Source: Virgibacillus oceani
GTDB taxonomy: Bacteria > Bacillota > Bacilli > Bacillales > Amphibacillaceae
Direction of reading: 5' to 3'
NCBI RefSeq assembly: GCF_014638995.1
Contig: NZ_BMFR01000010.1
Location: forward strand, 1-64,000
Length of the DNA stretch: 64,000 nucleotides
In this document: in pieces, positions 15,862 through 24,791 of the stretch
How the letters are laid out: each line of letters begins with the position of its first letter
How positions within the stretch are numbered: the first letter of the stretch is position 1
Notes under the pieces: model-generated
Told to the model about the DNA's origin: nothing
The model's input: the letters and a program-made list of their open reading frames with translations, nothing else
Databases searched by the model: none
Program-made: the position numbers and the translations under genes

Positions 15862-16752
15862 ATGAAGTTAGCGTTGCTGAACGATACATGTTATTACTTT
15901 GATGCAGCTGTGAATATTGGGTATGTTCATCACGGGAATCATGGCATGTTAATTGATGCAGGAATTGATGATTCTGTCATGAGGAAAGTCCTGAAGCAGC
16001 TTGAAGCCGGGAATTTACCGATTACCCATTTATTTATCACCCATGCACATGCCGACCATTATGGTGGGGCTAATTTTTTGCAAAAAAGACATGACGTATA
16101 TACCATTGCCCCAGTCGGTGAAGAAGCGATTTTACGTAATCCCATTATTGAGCCGATCTATCTCTTTGGCGGAAACGACCCACTTCCTGAATTGCACAAT
16201 AAATTCCTTAAAGGCAAGCCAATCCGTGTTGATCAAGTGATTGACGACGGGGAATACAGGATTGGCAACTTTACATTCACAGCACATTACCTGCCTGGCC
16301 ACAGTTTTCATCAATTAGGTATCCAAATTGATAACATTTTGTTTGCAGGTGACAGTTACTTTAGCGATGAGCAATTACATAAGCATAAAATTCCCTATAT
16401 AACGGATGCCGATGCAACGATTGAGAGCCTAAACAGACTATTGAAAATAGAATGTGCTGGTGCTGTTCCCGGGCATGGAGTGTTTGAAGCAGATTTTAGG
16501 GAAACGGTGCTGAAGAATATTGCATATCATGAGGAATTGCTGACATGGGTCATGGACAAGGTGAAAACGAATGCTGCTGGTATTTCGCATGAAACCATTG
16601 TTGCAGACATGTGTGAACAATATCAGGTGACAAATCCATCCTTATCCCAATGGCTGCTGTACCGAACAGCAGTGACGGCGTATCTGGTCGGATTGCTGAA
16701 GCGTGAGAAAATTTCAAGTGGGATAGAAGCGGGGAAGTGGATGTTCAGGTAG
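15862..16752 (+). CDS. MBL-fold metallo-hydrolase
   Basis: The 296-aa protein has a complete metallo-beta-lactamase zinc motif, THAHADHYG (H61, H63, D65, H66), then LPGHSFHQLG and LFAGDSYF supplying later ligands, and GAVPGHG near residue 205. A C-terminal helical extension of about 70 residues (TWVMDKVKT and on) is typical of the glyoxalase II-like/YybB-like MBL group. The substrate is unknown. It follows the 89-aa gene by 26 nt and is closed by the terminator at 16776. Confidence 0.85.
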   Translation: MKLALLNDTCYYFDAAVNIGYVHHGNHGMLIDAGIDDSVMRKVLKQLEAGNLPITHLFITHAHADHYGGANFLQKRHDVYTIAPVGEEAILRNPIIEPIYLFGGNDPLPELHNKFLKGKPIRVDQVIDDGEYRIGNFTFTAHYLPGHSFHQLGIQIDNILFAGDSYFSDEQLHKHKIPYITDADATIESLNRLLKIECAGAVPGHGVFEADFRETVLKNIAYHEELLTWVMDKVKTNAAGISHETIVADMCEQYQVTNPSLSQWLLYRTAVTAYLVGLLKREKISSGIEAGKWMFR

Positions 16753-16775
16753 AGGGTGTGTGGAGCTTACTTGTA

Positions 16776-16812
16776 AAATACGAGCGGTGCTTAAGGCATC
16801 ACTCGTATTTTT
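16776..16812. terminator. Bidirectional terminator between converging genes
   Basis: AAATACGAG with CTCGTATTT and an inner GGTGC/GCATC pairing form a long hairpin with T-runs on both strands. It overlaps the last codon of the minus-strand DUF421 gene. Confidence 0.8.
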
Positions 16813-17497
16813 ACTTTTTATCAAACGGGAGGACAAATAGACTTTGACCTTTAGACCATTCTGCATAAAACACGTCACTAACGGTGCCGATGTTTTGGGC
16901 CCTTAACTGGTTCCGCAGCCAGGTTTCATCCAGTTTTGCTTCCTTCAGATTGTCCCATAAAACCTCACCATCGTTAATAATGGTGATGGCGAGTGACTCG
17001 GTTCCGAAAGAGATGTTCATATCTGACTTTGTTGGTGGCTGATATGCCGGCTTTTTTAGAACAGATACAGTTCCATCCGTTTCTAAAATGGCATATGCAA
17101 CTTCCTGAATAGAAAATGCGTCCTTTGCACGTAACAAATGCTGGAGCTGATTGATATCGAGCTTATTCTTTTTCATTTCTTCGCGTATTAATTTACCGTC
17201 ATGAATAATAATCGATGGCCTGCCCTCCAGGAAAGCGCGTGACCCTTTGAATTTCTGTGTAATCAATTCTGTGAAATAAAGAATGACACCACCAACCAAA
17301 ACGGCAAAGGCAATATCAAGTAGATCTGCCTTCGCATCGAATATCGCATTCCCAACGAGCTCCCCCAAAATTAAGGCAGCAATGAAATCGAATGCCGTCA
17401 ATTGCGTTATTTGCGTCTTTCCCAATACTTTTGTCAATACGAATAAAGCCGCAAAGCCAAATAAAATCTCTATAAAAATCGTAGGCAAATCTCCCAT
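16811..17497 (-). CDS. DUF421 (YetF/YcaP family) membrane protein
   Basis: The 228-aa protein has three N-terminal membrane helices (about residues 5-80) with the family signature LTAFDFIAALILGELVGNA, followed by a cytoplasmic part with GRPSIIIHDGKLIREEMKK and the LDINQLQHLLRA stretch, then a second copy-like region (GEVLWDNLKEAKLDETWLRNQL). This matches the DUF421/YetF family of Bacillus, several of which are in spores; the activity is not known. It is a single minus-strand gene, followed upstream by the palindrome cluster at 17516. Confidence 0.88.
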   Translation of the reverse strand: MGDLPTIFIEILFGFAALFVLTKVLGKTQITQLTAFDFIAALILGELVGNAIFDAKADLLDIAFAVLVGGVILYFTELITQKFKGSRAFLEGRPSIIIHDGKLIREEMKKNKLDINQLQHLLRAKDAFSIQEVAYAILETDGTVSVLKKPAYQPPTKSDMNISFGTESLAITIINDGEVLWDNLKEAKLDETWLRNQLRAQNIGTVSDVFYAEWSKGQSLFVLPFDKK

Positions 17498-17515
17498 AAA
17501 CCAAAACCCCTTCTA

Positions 17516-17679
17516 GCGGGACATGGGGTCAGTCCCTCTGTCCCGGGACGAGGGGTCAGTCCCCGTGTCCCGTTCGTTGTCCCATTTAGCATATGCGTTA
17601 ATTTGGAAAGAATACATGTTGATGCGGGACGAGGGGTCAGTGAACTGTGCGGGACGAGGGGTCAGACCCCATGTCCCGC
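17516..17679. repeat. Cluster of GGGAC...GTCCC interspersed palindromes
   Basis: Full ~30-bp imperfect palindromes of the form GCGGGACxxGGGGTCAG...CCCxxGTCCCG occur at 17516-17545, 17544-17573 and 17649-17679, plus a half copy at 17625-17649. The same family occurs at 25731, 25792, 32724, 44876 and 50987. The cluster lies downstream of yjcF and upstream of the DUF421 gene. Confidence 0.9.
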
Positions 17680-17688
17680 TCACTACGC

Positions 17689-17728
17689 AAAAACGGCAGT
17701 CCGCTGACTAGCAACGAACTGCCGTTTT
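17689..17728. terminator. Terminator at the yjcF 3' end
   Basis: AAAACGGCAGT pairs with ACTGCCGTTTT around a 17-nt loop, with T/A runs on both sides. It overlaps the yjcF stop codon at 17727-17729. Confidence 0.75.
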
Positions 17729-18152
17729 ATGTTAGTTTTTTGATCATGGTTACGTGCGGGATTCCTGCGTCAAGGAACTCGCCGGAAACTGTTTCGTACC
17801 CTAGCCGTTTATAAAAGTTCTCGGCATGTGTTTGGGCGTTTAATTTTGCTTTTGTATAGCCGTTATGAAGTATCTCCGCTTCCATTGCCTGAATAAGCTG
17901 TGCACCGTGGGACTTGCCGCGTTCTTCCTTTAGAACACAGATGCGTTCCAATTTCCCATATTCATCAACGAAACGCAACCGGCTCGCAGCAATTGGTGTT
18001 TCGCCCTGATAGCAGATAAAATGAATGGCCGTTTCATCGTGATGATCGAGCTCCTCTTCTGGCGGGACCTTTTGTTCTTCAACGAAAACAACGGTCCTTA
18101 CGTGAAAGGCAAGCTCTTTTTCTTGGGGTGTTTCTGCTAATTTTATATTCAC
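17727..18152 (-). CDS. yjcF: YjcF-type GNAT acetyltransferase
   Basis: The 141-aa protein is a compact GNAT: VFVEEQKVPPEEELD near residue 25, AASRLRFVDEYGKLERICVL in the central strands, the acetyl-CoA loop RGKSHGAQLIQAM near residue 80, and NFYKRLGYETV at the end. That is the ElaA/YjcF type. It overlaps the end of yjcG by 4 nt (ATGA), so the two are translationally coupled; yjcF-yjcG-yjcH order is as in B. subtilis. Substrate unknown. Confidence 0.88.
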   Translation of the reverse strand: MNIKLAETPQEKELAFHVRTVVFVEEQKVPPEEELDHHDETAIHFICYQGETPIAASRLRFVDEYGKLERICVLKEERGKSHGAQLIQAMEAEILHNGYTKAKLNAQTHAENFYKRLGYETVSGEFLDAGIPHVTMIKKLT

Positions 18153-18667
18153 ACGTATTCCTTCCCAAATACAAATGTTTCATATACGGTCCACGAACCA
18201 TTTTCAAGCTGGTACAGCAATTGGAAACGATCGACGGTATCCTCGTACTGTGTATCCTTCATTTTCAGGCTGCCAAAAACATCGGAGTATTCATCATGTG
18301 AAAGCTTTTGCGCAAGTGTAATATGCGGAACAAAGGAGAATTCCTGATTGTTCGAAAATTTACCCTGCTGCATCTTTTCATGCAAATCAATCAGCTGCTG
18401 AATTGCCTCCACTTTTAAATAAATCGTGTTGGTAACCGGGGCAAACGTACTGACTTTGTTCACATTGATTTTAAACGGTTCAAATTCGTTTGCAATAAGC
18501 TTCAGCTCTGTAACCATTTCCTGAATTTGATCGTTGTCTGCTTCAAACGCATCTTTTAATGTGATGTGTGGTGGAATGAGTGCATAGTGTGGATCGTAAC
18601 GCTTTCTATATGAGTTTACTTCGTCTTGGACAGGCTTTGATGGGAAAATAACAATACCATATTTCAT
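18149..18667 (-). CDS. yjcG: YjcG, 2H phosphoesterase (2'-5' RNA ligase-like)
   Basis: The 172-aa protein carries two HxT/S-type motifs of the 2H phosphoesterase superfamily, PPHITLKDAF (about residue 34) and VPHITLAQKL (about residue 118), spaced as expected for the symmetric active cleft. The family hydrolyses or ligates 2',3'-cyclic or 2'-5' phosphodiester links in RNA or nucleotides; the substrate of Bacillus YjcG is not known. It is the first gene of the coupled yjcG-yjcF pair; the 200-nt gap upstream to yjcH is A/T-rich and without another gene. Confidence 0.9.
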   Translation of the reverse strand: MKYGIVIFPSKPVQDEVNSYRKRYDPHYALIPPHITLKDAFEADNDQIQEMVTELKLIANEFEPFKINVNKVSTFAPVTNTIYLKVEAIQQLIDLHEKMQQGKFSNNQEFSFVPHITLAQKLSHDEYSDVFGSLKMKDTQYEDTVDRFQLLYQLENGSWTVYETFVFGKEYV

Positions 18668-18867
18668 CGTAAAACCTCCTATTCATATTTTTAACCATAA
18701 CTACGATGATGTAAAAAAAATTTTTGCGTTTAATCGTGTATGCAGACGTAGAAAATTTTCTCTACCTATTATTATAACAAAAATATACAAAATAACGAAA
18801 AAAATTTTTACTATTTTTGCACTTTGGGCAGAATGATTTAGATATTACTTAAGACTATTAGCTTAAT

Positions 18868-19590
18868 CTAATCAAACATCGTCGTCAATGCACGCTGCAA
18901 ATCCTTTTGCCACGGTTTCCATGTATGCGGACCGTCTAGTTCATGATAAACGTAACTCATTCCTTTACCAGCAAGCACCTTATTCAATTCCCTGTTTGGG
19001 GTGAGAAAGTCCTGCTTTGACCCGTCGGTTGTGTCGACTTCTGTTTCCTCTGTTCCGATTGTGTGATAAATGTCAATCGCGTGTATGCCAGTTGCTTCCT
19101 TCACCGCGTTCATTACCGTTTCATCGACATATGGCGACTGCATGATCACATTACTGAACGTGTTCGGATAGTGCAATGCAGTCATCAGTGCAAGTGTTCC
19201 AGCCAGCGAATCGCCCATTAATGTACGGGATTGTCCCATATGAAAGGTTGGAAGCAAGTCATCTAAAAATGGTACAGCCTCGTGGACTAAAAATTTAGTA
19301 TACGCCAGATTCTGCTCACCGCTTGGATGATATTTTTTTCGGCGGTCAAATTTATCCTTATAGTGAATGCCGACAAAAATGGTGTTGGTAATCTCGCCGC
19401 TTTCATGCAGGCGGTCACTTAGCGTCGCAACCCTTCCCAATTGAAAATAATCGTTCCCATCCTGCATGATGCAGATATGATATTTATAAAGTGGTGAAAA
19501 AGATTCCGGCTGGTACAATTTCAATGTCATGGTCTCTTGTAAGTAGCTGCTTTCGATTTCTTTTTCAATCATTGTTCCTTTTCTTGGCAA
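18868..19590 (-). CDS. yjcH: YjcH, esterase-D-type alpha/beta hydrolase
   Basis: About 240 aa with an alpha/beta hydrolase fold: the nucleophile elbow is MGDSLAGTLALM (Ser near residue 120) and the late His lies in DGPHTWKPW, as in Fes/esterase D-like enzymes. An Asp acid is likely between. The start is uncertain: GTG 19599 touches the GAGG site, ATG 19572 has only 3-4 nt to AAAGGA, and TTG 19590 has GAGGTG with about 6-nt spacing, so TTG is shown. It belongs with yjcF and yjcG by conserved order. Substrate unknown. Confidence 0.85.
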   Translation of the reverse strand: MPRKGTMIEKEIESSYLQETMTLKLYQPESFSPLYKYHICIMQDGNDYFQLGRVATLSDRLHESGEITNTIFVGIHYKDKFDRRKKYHPSGEQNLAYTKFLVHEAVPFLDDLLPTFHMGQSRTLMGDSLAGTLALMTALHYPNTFSNVIMQSPYVDETVMNAVKEATGIHAIDIYHTIGTEETEVDTTDGSKQDFLTPNRELNKVLAGKGMSYVYHELDGPHTWKPWQKDLQRALTTMFD

Positions 19591-19680
19591 TGCGGACACC
19601 TCGATTTAGTATTAATTCCCCTTGTGGTTAGATTCCAAACTTAGTCTATCACGTTAGAAGGGAAAATTCTATCGGCCAAC

Positions 19681-21501
19681 TTAATGTGTGGCATCATTCA
19701 GCTGACCTTTGTACAGGTTAAAATAGCTTCCCCTGTTTTCAATCAGTGCCGCGTGACTGCCTTGTTCCATGATCTCGCCATTCTTCAGCATGATAATCTT
19801 ATCTGCCTCCTGAATCGTATTTAACCGATGGGCAATGACAAAACTCGTTCGGCCCGCCATCAGCCGCTTCAGTGCGTCCTGAATTTTCACCTCGGTAATG
19901 GTATCAATATTGCTCGTCGCTTCATCCAAAATCAATATCGCAGGATCTGCCAAAATCGCCCGGGCGATCGTTAACAGCTGCTTTTGGCCTTGACTGATTC
20001 CGCTGCCATCCTGGTCAAGGATCGTATCATATCCATCTGGCAGCCGGTTGATAAAATCGTGGGCATTCGCATCTTTAGCGGCGGTAACCACATCCTGATC
20101 GGTGGCATTCAAGCGGCCATAGCGAATGTTTTCTCGAATTGTTCCTTGAAACAGAAATGAATCCTGCAAAACAAATGCCATATGATTGCGCAGGCTGGAC
20201 CGTTTAATATCCTTAATATCGATGTCATCTAATGTGATTTCCCCTTCATCGTAATTGTAGAAGCGGGAAATCAGATTGATGATCGTTGTCTTCCCAGCAC
20301 CTGTATGCCCGACAAATGCCACGGTTTGCCCAGGATGTGCCTCAAAGTTAATGTGTTTTAAAATCGGTGTGTCTTCATAGGCGAATGAAACGTTGTGAAA
20401 CGCTACATGCCCATCTGTTTTGGCTAATTTCCTGGCAGCCTGTTCATCTGTTTCCTCCTGTTCCTCATCAATAACAGTAAAAACCCGTTCCGCACCAGCG
20501 ACCGCTGACAGAAGGATATTGAATTGATTCGACAGCTCGTTTAATGGACGGGTGAATTGCCGTGCATATTCGGTAAAAATGACAATCACACCTACTGTAA
20601 TAATGTCTTCAATCGCTAGCAGCCCGCCAACCAGTGCTATCAAACCAAAGCTCAGGAAATTAAGCATGTTCATTACCTTTGGGATAAATCCGGATATTGT
20701 CTGCGCCCAAAAGCCGGAATGTTTTAATGCGGCATTTTTCTCCTCAAATTCGCCGATAACCCGCTCCTCCTGGGAAAACGTTTTGACAACATGCTGTCCG
20801 GAGACGATTTCCTCAACATAGCCATTCAGCTCACCAAGATCATTTTGCTGCAATTTATAAAGTGGACCAGTACGCTTCGTAATCCATTTCATTCCAAGAA
20901 ACATAATTGGAATAATAGTCATTGTCACAAGGGTCAGCAGCGGACTGAGCACGAGCATTACGACAACTGTGCCTACAAGGGTCAAGATACTTGCGAAAAT
21001 TTGGATGACTGATTGATTCAGCGTGTTGTTCACATTATCAATGTCATTCGTAATCCGGCTCATCAATTCCCCATGCTGACGTTTGTCAAAATATGAAATC
21101 GGCAGCCGGTGAAATTGACGGAACAAATCCTCACGCAAGGAATAAACGGTGTTCTGTGCAATGCCGACCATCCAGTAATTTTGCAAAAATATGGTCAGGG
21201 AATGGGCGAAGTAAATGACGATCAGCCAGATTAACAAAAGCCCAAGCCCGCTTGCTCTTTTCGTGATAATAAAATCGTCAATCGCCATCCCAACTAAGAA
21301 TGGACCAGCGAGACTTAATCCAGAGCTGAGGACAACCATAAGGATGACAAGGCTGAGCTTTGCTTTTTCCCGTGCTAAATAGGACCAGATCCGTTTGACC
21401 GTCGCGGACGTATGCTTCGCTTTCTTCCGTTCTTTTTTCCTAGTGGTACTGAGCGGGATTTTCTCATATTGGAAAGGGTGCTTCAGCTGGTTAATTGGCA
21501 T
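19681..21501 (-). CDS. ABC exporter half, YheH/BmrD-like (canonical catalytic glutamate)
   Basis: The 606-aa half-transporter has six membrane helices (about 45-340) and an ABC domain with Walker A HTGAGKTTI, signature ISQGQKQL (non-canonical second position) and Walker B LILDEATSNID with an intact catalytic Glu. The ORF extends to 21606, but ATG 21501 has AAAGGAG at 7-nt spacing. Its start overlaps the partner gene's end by 11 bp. Together they resemble heterodimeric multidrug exporters such as B. subtilis YheI/YheH (BmrCD) and LmrCD. Substrate is inferred, not shown. Confidence 0.9.
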   Translation of the reverse strand: MPINQLKHPFQYEKIPLSTTRKKERKKAKHTSATVKRIWSYLAREKAKLSLVILMVVLSSGLSLAGPFLVGMAIDDFIITKRASGLGLLLIWLIVIYFAHSLTIFLQNYWMVGIAQNTVYSLREDLFRQFHRLPISYFDKRQHGELMSRITNDIDNVNNTLNQSVIQIFASILTLVGTVVVMLVLSPLLTLVTMTIIPIMFLGMKWITKRTGPLYKLQQNDLGELNGYVEEIVSGQHVVKTFSQEERVIGEFEEKNAALKHSGFWAQTISGFIPKVMNMLNFLSFGLIALVGGLLAIEDIITVGVIVIFTEYARQFTRPLNELSNQFNILLSAVAGAERVFTVIDEEQEETDEQAARKLAKTDGHVAFHNVSFAYEDTPILKHINFEAHPGQTVAFVGHTGAGKTTIINLISRFYNYDEGEITLDDIDIKDIKRSSLRNHMAFVLQDSFLFQGTIRENIRYGRLNATDQDVVTAAKDANAHDFINRLPDGYDTILDQDGSGISQGQKQLLTIARAILADPAILILDEATSNIDTITEVKIQDALKRLMAGRTSFVIAHRLNTIQEADKIIMLKNGEIMEQGSHAALIENRGSYFNLYKGQLNDATH

Positions 21502-23221
21502 GTGGATACTCCTTTCCAAACTGTGATTCAACAATATCCTTGTAAAGCTTTGAGTGGGACAGTAATTCATCATGCGTGCCGATTGCCAGTACGCTTCCAT
21601 TGTCAATTACTAAAATTCGATCAGCGTCCATAGCAGTCGAAATCTTTTGGGTGATCATCAATGTTGTGCAGTGGTCCTGCTTAATCGCTTCCAGCAGCCT
21701 GGATTCCGTTGCTAAATCAAGTGCACTCGTACTGTCATCCAGCATTAATATTTTCGGACGGCGGATTAATGCCCGTGCGATCGAAATGCGCTGTTTCTGA
21801 CCGCCGGATAAATTAACGCCTTTTTGCCCAACGCGTGTTTCGTACTGGTCAGGCAGCTCCATGATCGTCTCGTGAATTTGTGCATCCTTTGCAGCCTGCT
21901 CAACGTCACGATAGGAAGCATGCTCTTTTCCCCAGGCAATATTATCGAAAATCGTTCCACTGAACAGAAGCGGATTTTGCGGAACGTAGCCAATACCGCG
22001 TCGCAAATGCTCTAATGTATAGGAAGTAATCGGTTTATTGTCAATCGCAATGCTGCCATCCGTCACATCATACAACCGCGGGACAAGCTGGAAAAGGGAT
22101 GTCTTCCCAGATCCGGTTGCACCAATGATGGCGAGCCGTTCCCCGGCATTGACGGTAAACGAGATTTCATGCAGTACACTTTCTTTTAGTGATGGGTAGG
22201 AAAAAGCTACATGGTCGAATTCGATTTTTCCGTTTGAAATAGCAGCGGTTTCGACTGCATCCGTATGATCTGCTAAATCAACATCCACCTGAAGCACATC
22301 GCCAATCCGTCCCGCAGAAGCCTTTGCCCGGGAAAAGGCTAATGTGATGAAGGTGAACATAGAAATCGCCATCGATACCCTTAAGGCATAATTGACAATC
22401 GCAACAATATCCCCAACAGACGATTGGCCGGCAAGTACTTGGCTATTGCCGAACCAAAGAATGAAAATCAAGCTCAGATTCATGACGAACAACAGAATCG
22501 GCATCGATGCTTCGACAAAACGGAAGGTTGTTCTCGTTTGGTTCGCTAAGTCCCTGTTTTCCTTTGTGAAGCGGTTTTCTTCATGATTCCGTCGTAGAAA
22601 TGCTTTGATCAAACGCATTCCAGCCAGGTTTTCCTGCATAACACGGTTAACACTGTCAACACGCTTTTGTACACGCTCGAACATCCCGCTCGCTTTTTTG
22701 AGAACCCAAAGTAAAAAGGTGATGAGAAGCGGTACTGTAACTAAGAAAATGAGTGCAAGCTCCACATTCACCACAAATGCCATAATCACACCGCCAAGTA
22801 CGATCAGCGGTGCCTTGGTCATAATGCGCAGCCCCATGAATAACGTATTCTGAAGCTGGCGCACATCGTTAGTAAATCTGGTGACAAGTGCAGATGTCGG
22901 GTATTGATTGAGATTGGCAAATGAAAAGCTCTGAATCTTTTCGAACAGTTTTTTCCGAATGTCATAGGAAAAACTTAAACTTGTATGGGAAGCGAAAAAA
23001 GAATTAATTATCCCGGCAAGGAAAGCTGTAAAAGCTAGACCAATCATAATGCTGCCCCACATAATAATGGAGTCCATGTCTTTATGTACAACTCCCTGAT
23101 TAATCATTTTCCCAAGAAAGAAGGGGAGGAGCAGTTCTGTTGCCAGTTCAATCAATGTTAAGCTATAGGCGATCCCAATTGGGAGTTTGTATGGTTTAAG
23201 GTGTGAGAAGACAGTTTTCAA
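21491..23221 (-). CDS. ABC exporter half, YheI/BmrC-like (degenerate site)
   Basis: The 576-aa half-transporter has an N-terminal six-helix domain and an ABC domain with Walker A IGATGSGKTSL, canonical signature LSGGQKQR, and Walker B LMLDDSTSALD where the catalytic Glu is replaced by Asp. Together with the partner's altered signature this gives one degenerate and one active composite ATP site, the hallmark of heterodimeric exporters. TTG 23221 is chosen because GGAGGTC lies 5 nt upstream; the frame upstream lacks a site. First gene of the two-gene operon. Confidence 0.9.
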   Translation of the reverse strand: MKTVFSHLKPYKLPIGIAYSLTLIELATELLLPFFLGKMINQGVVHKDMDSIIMWGSIMIGLAFTAFLAGIINSFFASHTSLSFSYDIRKKLFEKIQSFSFANLNQYPTSALVTRFTNDVRQLQNTLFMGLRIMTKAPLIVLGGVIMAFVVNVELALIFLVTVPLLITFLLWVLKKASGMFERVQKRVDSVNRVMQENLAGMRLIKAFLRRNHEENRFTKENRDLANQTRTTFRFVEASMPILLFVMNLSLIFILWFGNSQVLAGQSSVGDIVAIVNYALRVSMAISMFTFITLAFSRAKASAGRIGDVLQVDVDLADHTDAVETAAISNGKIEFDHVAFSYPSLKESVLHEISFTVNAGERLAIIGATGSGKTSLFQLVPRLYDVTDGSIAIDNKPITSYTLEHLRRGIGYVPQNPLLFSGTIFDNIAWGKEHASYRDVEQAAKDAQIHETIMELPDQYETRVGQKGVNLSGGQKQRISIARALIRRPKILMLDDSTSALDLATESRLLEAIKQDHCTTLMITQKISTAMDADRILVIDNGSVLAIGTHDELLSHSKLYKDIVESQFGKEYPHAN

Positions 23222-23393
23222 TTTGTGACCTCCGCGGATTTTAAGCAATTTTCTTTCTATTATATAGGGAAATGGCGTTTTTATCGAGGGGAGGGGATTG
23301 GGTGGGATTAGGATATAGGTCATATAAAATGTAAAATGCTGCCGGATGGTTATTCAGGAAGTCGCTGAAGTTGTTTTGTGAATAAAATTGCTA

Positions 23394-23422
23394 TTGACAG
23401 AGATTAGTAGATTCTATATAGT
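23394..23422 (+). promoter_or_regulatory. Sigma-A promoter of the tRNA-Val gene
   Basis: TTGACA (23394-23399), 17 nt, TATAGT (23417-23422): a near-consensus promoter ending 23 nt before the tRNA. Confidence 0.75.
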
Positions 23423-23445
23423 TAGATTACTATAATTTTATAATT

Positions 23446-23518
23446 GATTCCGTAGCTCAGCTGGGAGAGCGCCACCTTGACAGGGTGGAGGTCGTTGGTT
23501 CGAGCCCAATCGGAATCA
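23446..23518 (+). tRNA. tRNA-Val (GAC anticodon)
   Basis: The 73 nt fold into a full cloverleaf: acceptor GATTCCG with CGGAATC, D stem GCTC/GAGC, anticodon stem CCACC/GGTGG around loop TTGACAG (anticodon GAC), T stem GTTGG/CCAAT with TTCGAGC loop, discriminator A. CCA is not encoded. It is a single tRNA with its own promoter and terminator. Confidence 0.97.
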
Positions 23519-23526
23519 TCATAATG

Positions 23527-23568
23527 AAAAAGGCTGAACTCCTTGGTGCTAAAGGGGTTCAGCCTTTT
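23527..23568 (+). terminator. Terminator of tRNA-Val
   Basis: AAAAGGCTGAAC..CC pairs with GG.GTTCAGCCTTTT around an 11-nt loop, directly after the tRNA. Confidence 0.85.
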
Positions 23569-23721
23569 AATATGTCTTCCCAATTTTGAGTGTTTTTAAG
23601 TCCGAATTACTGATGTTCACATTTTGTTACCCTTTAGTGTACTAAAGCGTTCTTTGAGTATATAATGTGAATAAATTTGTAGGTATTTTTGTGAAAATGT
23701 AGATATTAGAGCTATTTAGCG

Positions 23722-24297
23722 TTAGTCTTTTTTATATTGTTCCACGACAGGCCGCGCCCATTTTGGGAGGATATTTGATTCCAAGGTAATAGAACCATTA
23801 TTTATCTCTAAAACAATATCCTCATCATCTTCGCTATTATCAATCAATAATATGTGCATAATCGTAAAGGTGTTTGAAAGAAGTAGTATTTCTTCTGATG
23901 ATATCTTCAGTCGGAATGTTATGTCCACCATTTTTGACTCTCATTGCAACTCTTTCAATGTTTTGCTCACATTACGGAGTGCAACATAAAACAAAGTCAC
24001 TTCATAACCCATTTCTTTTGCTTTTTGCATTTGCCTAATGGCGTTTTTACCAGCAAGTGTTGTCTCAATCGAGAAATCTTTACCTTCATTAATGTACCTA
24101 TTAACTGATCTAATAACTTCTTTTCCAGCAGCAACCCTTTTACTTTCAGGGTTTTCTGAATCAATTCTTCGAGCAATTGCATCTGGATCAATATTTATTT
24201 CAATTCCAATTTTATCGATTAGTAAATTTCGTAAGGTGCTTTTTCCGCTGCCATTATTACCGGCAAATACAAAAAATATAGGTTGGTGAGTATGCAT
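23722..24297 (-). pseudogene. Zeta-toxin-like P-loop kinase, frameshifted
   Basis: The intact N-terminal part (24297-23941) has the Walker A FVFAGNNGSGKSTLRN, the IDPDAIARRI segment and FSIETTLAGK of zeta-toxin-like kinases, then stops after about 118 codons. In the next frame the conserved continuation (NIERVAMRVKNGGH, IPTEDIIRR) reads on from near 23969, so about one base is missing there (GT-GAG). A second break near 23848 brings the frame of LLIDNSEDD and the C-terminal LPKWARPVVEQY. Joined, the parts give about 190 aa, a usual length for this kinase group. The 64-aa gene upstream overlaps it (TAATG). The toxin is therefore probably inactive. Confidence 0.85.
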
Positions 24298-24491
24298 TAA
24301 GATTCACCATTTTTGTTAAATGGAATAATGTCCCCATTTGGAAATTCCTTAACAAGTTTTCCGTCTTTTTCATAAATAATATATGTGTTGTTTACCTTTG
24401 CGTCTATTCTAGCTCGTTCACCAGTCATTTTGGCCCATTTATCGACCCAGCCATATTTTCGTTTGGTTTCATTATTTTGTTCTTCTAACAT
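24297..24491 (-). CDS. Small partner protein of the zeta-like kinase, 64 aa
   Basis: The 64-aa protein (MLEEQNNETKRKYGWVDK..., then ARIDAKVNNTYIIYEKDG) is small, charged and soluble, and its stop codon overlaps the kinase start as TAATG, which couples translation. The start is ATG 24491 behind AAAGGTGG; the frame upstream is hydrophobic without a ribosome site. Small genes of this kind preceding zeta-like kinases probably act as the antitoxin or cofactor (inference). The gene itself looks intact. Confidence 0.75.
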   Translation of the reverse strand: MLEEQNNETKRKYGWVDKWAKMTGERARIDAKVNNTYIIYEKDGKLVKEFPNGDIIPFNKNGES

Positions 24492-24631
24492 ATAGAACAC
24501 CACCTTTATTGTTATTATATCAGATTTAGGCCTAATTCTATAACCACTTTCAATACCTAGTGAACAAAATGAAAATAGAAAAAATAAGAACAAACGGGGT
24601 ACAGGTTGTAAAATCCTCATTACTCGTCCTT

Positions 24632-24665
24632 AAATAAGGCTGTTTTGAACAGCTTATTTTTATTT
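24632..24665. terminator. Hairpin with T-run upstream of the coiled-coil gene
   Basis: AAATAAG.CTGTT pairs with AACAG.CTTATTT and is followed by TTTTATTTTATT. No plus-strand gene ends before it, so its client is unknown. A TATAAT lies shortly after it (about 24678) and may serve the gene at 24792. Confidence 0.5.
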
Positions 24666-24791
24666 TATTCAATATGCTATAATTTACCTGAAATAGTAGG
24701 GAGGCTATTTTTATACATATATAAGGGTTCATGGGGTTAGTCTCGGATTTTTGTTCATAAAGTTTTTGATTGATTTACAAAGGGGGATATT

